DNA from: CAZDWZ01 sp964509425
GTDB taxonomy: Bacteria; Bdellovibrionota_C; UBA2361; SZUA-149; CAZDWZ01
Direction of reading: 5' to 3'
DNA length: 64,000 nt
NCBI GenBank assembly: GCA_964509425.1
Contig: CAZDWZ010000003.1
Coordinates: forward strand, 434,001 to 498,000
A program made the position numbers and the translations under genes. This document shows positions 61,058-64,000 of the stretch, one piece after another; within the stretch, counting starts at the first letter, position 1, and each line of letters begins with the position of its first letter. Below the pieces are notes generated by a model, which was not told the origin of the DNA, did no database searches, and saw nothing but the letters and a program-made list of their open reading frames with translations.

Positions 61058-62725
61058 GTGGCACAGTCAGTGACAACAACTTCGGCGGGCGAAATCCGGC
61101 AAATTGAAACTGAAGTCGTAAGCGAAACAATATCCGCTGCGAGCAGCTCTTCATCACACGGTACGCTTTCATTTGCGGTAAATCTACAAATCCTCTTTGC
61201 AGCGTTCGTCCTCTGCGGACTATGCTTTTCAAGCTCAGCTGCAGCGGCCGGGCCGGCAGCCGGCGGAGGTTCGCTCGCTGTTCTCGCGATTGATTCGAAA
61301 CCATCGGTGAAGAAGGCGCAGGCCACTCGACGGTCTGCGGTTGCGACCGCAAGGAAGCCAAAGGCGGAAAAGGTTGCCAGTCGCGTGAAGAAACGCGCGG
61401 CCGTAAAGTACGTCGTCACCGGAGACAAGGGGAAGGTCATCCGGTACAGCAAGGTGAGACGGACATCGGTCTCCCTCCGAGGCAAACGGAAAACGGTTGA
61501 GAGCAGTGTCGTTACTGAAACTCCGTATAGCGCCGAAGAAGCAAAGATCGTTCGCCCGAAGATTGAGCAGATCCCGGCCATCACGTTAAACAGTATTGGA
61601 GCTCCTGAAGGTCTCAAGCTCCAAACGCTGATCGACGCCGCGGACTTCGCGGGTCACGTTCGGGACAGTCTCGGCAACACTATATCTCTCACCATCGATC
61701 AGTCGATGCAGCAAACCGCTGAAGGTCTCCTCCTTAGATGGGGAGTTCCATGGGGATCTATCGTCGCGATGGATCCACGCTCCGGCGCGATACGAGCGAT
61801 TGCCAGTCATTCAGCATATGAGCCGGGTGGAGAAGAGGTCGCCTTGCGCGGTGGTTTCCCGGCAGCCTCACTATTTAAGATCGTAACGGCAACTGCTGCC
61901 GTTGAGCGGGCCGGAATGGAAGGCGATGACATGGTCGCGTTCCGAGGTGGGAATTACACGCTTACTCACGCGAATTACAATCCCGATCAGGCTCGAGATA
62001 GGCGCCAAATGTCTCTGGCCGAGGCCCTTGGCCGCTCATGCAACCCAGTATTTGCGCGGGTGGCGCTTCAAAACTTTTCACCGACTATGCTCCAGCGATA
62101 CGCCAAGCAGTTCGGTTTCAACCAAGAGCTCGGATTCGACGTTCCGCTCGCACAGAGTGTGTTTACGTTGCCGGATGACCATTATGAGTTTGCCCGTACT
62201 GCTGCTGGATTCGGCGAGGTGACCACTACTCCAGTCCATGCCGCGGCGATGCTTTCCGGGCTGGCGAATAATGGGGTCATGATGCGCCCTCATATCATTA
62301 CGCAGATTGTCGACGGGCATGGAAAGCCCATGTATTCGGCAAAGTCTGTGGCGCTTCGGAACGTTGCCCGACCGGAAACGGCGCGCGCGATCATGGACAT
62401 GATGCAAAGCACCGTTGAGATTGGCACGGCCCGCCGGCAGTTCCGCGGTTCGGCTTTGAATAATATTCCGATTGCGGCCAAAACCGGGACCCTGAGCGGT
62501 CAGAATCCGAAGGGTGTTTATCACTGGTTCGTGGCTGCGGTTCCTTCTGATGCTCCTGAGATGGTCATCGCTGTTCTTGTGATCAATCCAGGACGGCACC
62601 GGTCGAACAGTGTGCAGATCGGACGGCAGTTCCTCGAGCGCACTTATCTGGCTCGCGAAAAGGACAAACGCATCGAGTCCACTCGTGAACAGCTTCCAGA
62701 AGAAACTCCTGCGGGCGTCTCGTAG
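61058..62725 (+). CDS. D,D-transpeptidase (penicillin-binding protein, class B-like)
   Basis: 555 residues with a single N-terminal membrane segment (about 40-65), a basic Lys/Arg-rich, Ala-rich linker (about 75-150), and a transpeptidase domain with all motifs: SxxK as AASLFKIV (Ser about 271), SxN as RSCNPVF (about 327) and KTG as AAKTGTLSG (about 474). The pedestal domain is short. GTG start at 61058 with no strong Shine-Dalgarno. It is distinct from the mrdA gene at the other end of the window and lies after the AmgK-MurU recycling genes. Confidence 0.92.
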   Translation: MAQSVTTTSAGEIRQIETEVVSETISAASSSSSHGTLSFAVNLQILFAAFVLCGLCFSSSAAAAGPAAGGGSLAVLAIDSKPSVKKAQATRRSAVATARKPKAEKVASRVKKRAAVKYVVTGDKGKVIRYSKVRRTSVSLRGKRKTVESSVVTETPYSAEEAKIVRPKIEQIPAITLNSIGAPEGLKLQTLIDAADFAGHVRDSLGNTISLTIDQSMQQTAEGLLLRWGVPWGSIVAMDPRSGAIRAIASHSAYEPGGEEVALRGGFPAASLFKIVTATAAVERAGMEGDDMVAFRGGNYTLTHANYNPDQARDRRQMSLAEALGRSCNPVFARVALQNFSPTMLQRYAKQFGFNQELGFDVPLAQSVFTLPDDHYEFARTAAGFGEVTTTPVHAAAMLSGLANNGVMMRPHIITQIVDGHGKPMYSAKSVALRNVARPETARAIMDMMQSTVEIGTARRQFRGSALNNIPIAAKTGTLSGQNPKGVYHWFVAAVPSDAPEMVIAVLVINPGRHRSNSVQIGRQFLERTYLAREKDKRIESTREQLPEETPAGVS

Positions 62726-62775
62726 TCTTTGACCGGTCCGATCGCCCACTAAGCCTCAAATAATTTGCGACACTT

Positions 62776-62822
62776 CTTGGCGGAGCGAGTTCGCGCTCTT
62801 GCACCGCTCCGCAACCACCAAG
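62776..62822. terminator. Hairpin downstream of the D,D-transpeptidase gene
   Basis: CTTGG plus CGGAGCG (62776-62787) pair with CGCTCCG (62805-62811) and CCAAG (62818-62822). No U-tract follows on the plus strand, so it is a weak or factor-assisted terminator at best. Confidence 0.4.
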
Positions 62823-62893
62823 GGATTACTCGTCCGACGAAGTTCTGCTTCCACTTCTTGTGCTTTCCGCTAAAGGCTGCTTAACAGGCGGCT

Positions 62894-63487
62894 ATGATCG
62901 TTTTTCTTCGTAGAACCGCGTTCTTCGGCTTTTGTGCACTCCTCATGGGTGCTTTCGTCCTGGGCGTAATTTCGCCGATGGCGGCCACGGCGCAGCCCTC
63001 CCGAGATGAAGATTATCTCGGACCTGTCGACCTCGGAGATGAATACTCAGATTACGCAAAGCCGGTGCCCGGGCGCTCGAGTGGCGGCGGAGGCTCTTCG
63101 GTCGGTATGAAGATATTGCTGTGGATACCGAATCGACTGCTCGATGTCGTTGATATCTTTCGTGCGGATGTGGGTGTCGGGCCGGCAAACGGCGCGGTTT
63201 TGCGTCTGACGCAGTGGGGACAGGCCGGCGGTAGATTTTTTAATCCGGGTTCCCTTCGTCTCGGAATGTTCGGACGTGATTGGCCGGTGATGTGGGAAGA
63301 GCACGATGAGTACGGGGTCGGGCCGGGCTTTATCAAATCCAAAGAGCGGCGTATTGGGAAATACGAATTCGGGCTCGGAGCCGATCTCCTGATCGCAGGA
63401 GCATACCTCGGTATTCGTTTCGATGAAGTGGCTGATTTTCTAGTCGGGATAGCCGGCTTTGATATCCTTGATGATGATTTGTCGTGA
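62894..63487 (+). CDS. Exported protein of unknown function preceding psd
   Basis: 197 residues: signal peptide (about 1-33, ending in ATAQ), a Gly/Ser-rich linker (about 55-70), then a conserved-looking domain with WIPNRLLDVVDIFRADVGVGPANG, TQWGQAGGRFFNPGSLRLGMFGRDWPVMWEE and EFGLGADLLIAG. I do not recognise the family. The stop overlaps the GTG start of psd (GTGA), indicating coupled expression with phospholipid synthesis. Confidence 0.8.
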   Translation: MIVFLRRTAFFGFCALLMGAFVLGVISPMAATAQPSRDEDYLGPVDLGDEYSDYAKPVPGRSSGGGGSSVGMKILLWIPNRLLDVVDIFRADVGVGPANGAVLRLTQWGQAGGRFFNPGSLRLGMFGRDWPVMWEEHDEYGVGPGFIKSKERRIGKYEFGLGADLLIAGAYLGIRFDEVADFLVGIAGFDILDDDLS

Positions 63488-64000
63488 GTCTCACGCTCGA
63501 GTTACTACACATCCTGCCGAAGAACCTGATCAGCCGTGCCACAGGTGCATTGAGTTCCGTTCGCTTTCCGCCCGCGCTCAATCGCCGCATCATCTCTTGG
63601 TTTGTGAATCGCTACGGCGTGAATGTCAGTGAAGCGGAACATCCCATCGAGCACTATCCTTCGCTCGGCGAGTTTTTCGTTCGGAATCTAAAAGCCGGAT
63701 GCAGGCCGATCGATGGAGAGTCGGTCAGTCCCGTCGATGGCGCCATCTCCGAGCAGGGAGTTATCGAAAACGGCACTCTCCTTCAGGTCAAAGGCCGGAC
63801 GTATCCGCTCGATGAGTTGATTGGAAGGAAAGAGCTCGCCGCTCGCTTTGAGGGCGGGTATTTCCTTACCATCTACCTCGCACCCGGCGACTACCATCAC
63901 ATTCACAGTCCGGTCTCAGGAGAGATCAGCGAATTTATCGCCATCCCCGGCACCCTCTGGCCGGTGAACCCGGAGTCCGTTCAGCGAATTTCCAAGGTTT
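63484..64000 (+). CDS. psd: Phosphatidylserine decarboxylase (3' end cut by window edge)
   Basis: Converts phosphatidylserine to phosphatidylethanolamine. The visible 172 residues carry family blocks: ISRATGALSSVRFPP, LGEFFVRNLKAGCRPID, VSPVDGAISEQGVI and FLTIYLAPGDYHHIHSPVSG. The self-cleavage LGST motif and pyruvoyl site lie past the window edge. GTG start at 63484 overlaps the preceding stop. Starts MSLTLELLHILPKNLIS, typical of the bacterial enzyme. Confidence 0.95.
   Translation, partial: MSLTLELLHILPKNLISRATGALSSVRFPPALNRRIISWFVNRYGVNVSEAEHPIEHYPSLGEFFVRNLKAGCRPIDGESVSPVDGAISEQGVIENGTLLQVKGRTYPLDELIGRKELAARFEGGYFLTIYLAPGDYHHIHSPVSGEISEFIAIPGTLWPVNPESVQRISKV

Noticed and set aside
1..64000. 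tRNA, rRNA, insertion sequence transposase or phage genes
   Set aside because: I looked for tRNA-like arms, transposase motifs and integrases in the intergenic regions and ORFs and found none that I could support.

Overview
The window is a scaffold (it contains a run of exactly 100 Ns) from a Gram-negative bacterium. Support for this comes from a complete Mre/PBP2 cell-shape cluster, a type II secretion (general secretory pathway) operon with a secretin, several lipoproteins with lipobox signals, Tat-exported proteins and outer-envelope style glycosyltransferases. The mix of a Hanks-type kinase, PrkA/YhbH/SpoVR, EntD-type phosphopantetheinyl transferase, AmgK-MurU and full-length Gsp proteins suggests a deltaproteobacterial-grade lineage such as Bdellovibrionota, Myxococcota or a relative. 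This is an inference; there is no rRNA in the window to settle it.

Layout. 0-4.7 kb (minus): rod-shape operon, an unknown small gene, mreB, a small unknown ORF, mreC, mreD and mrdA (cut by the window edge). 5-10.3 kb (plus): a MORN-repeat lipoprotein, a phosphopantetheinyl transferase, a wax-ester-synthase-like acyltransferase, YjbQ, a 3-hydroxyisobutyrate-dehydrogenase-type reductase and a universal stress protein, closed by a bidirectional terminator. 10.4-15.7 kb: an exported protein, TrhO, a hybrid histidine kinase and a zinc-type alcohol dehydrogenase. 15.7-17.1 kb: a high-GC orphan gene behind a long hairpin. 17.1-22.1 kb (minus): prkA-yhbH-spoVR, with a palindromic repeat between prkA and yhbH. 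22.4-25.2 kb: speD, a Ser/Thr kinase and a YmdB-type phosphoesterase.

25.2-39.5 kb: a 150-bp tandem repeat array containing the assembly gap, a GT87-type membrane glycosyltransferase, and a full gspC-D-E-F-G-H-I-J-L-M-N operon on the minus strand that has no gspK. 39.6-41.6 kb: a two-gene E1-like module (a ThiF-TusA fusion plus a degenerate ThiF-like partner) below an Rrf2 regulator. 41.9-51 kb: RNase H-like, SGNH hydrolase, two Tat/ferritin-like proteins, two GT-C membrane proteins and a degenerate N-acetylglutamate synthase. 51.1-52.7 kb: repeats, a small lipoprotein, a 50-residue membrane protein and a DTHVH protein. 52.7-57.9 kb: nadB-lipoprotein-dapF (minus), lytic transglycosylase-pgsA (plus) and rsmI (minus). 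58-64 kb: a second high-GC gene, amgK-murU (peptidoglycan recycling), a D,D-transpeptidase, an exported protein and psd (cut by the window edge).

The most unusual signal is a dispersed family of roughly 120-165-bp palindromic elements at 19.95, 25.24-25.83, 51.11, 51.82 and 58.01 kb. They share a conserved block around GAGGCGAAGCCGAGCC. The first stem differs in sequence from copy to copy yet stays self-complementary, and in two places the element edge supplies the TAG stop codon of a gene. Two genes next to these elements (rsmI and the DTHVH protein) lack a convincing canonical start codon. Envelope and peptidoglycan functions (MreBCD, PBP2, a second PBP, lytic transglycosylase, AmgK-MurU, DapF, Psd, PgsA) are strongly over-represented in the window.
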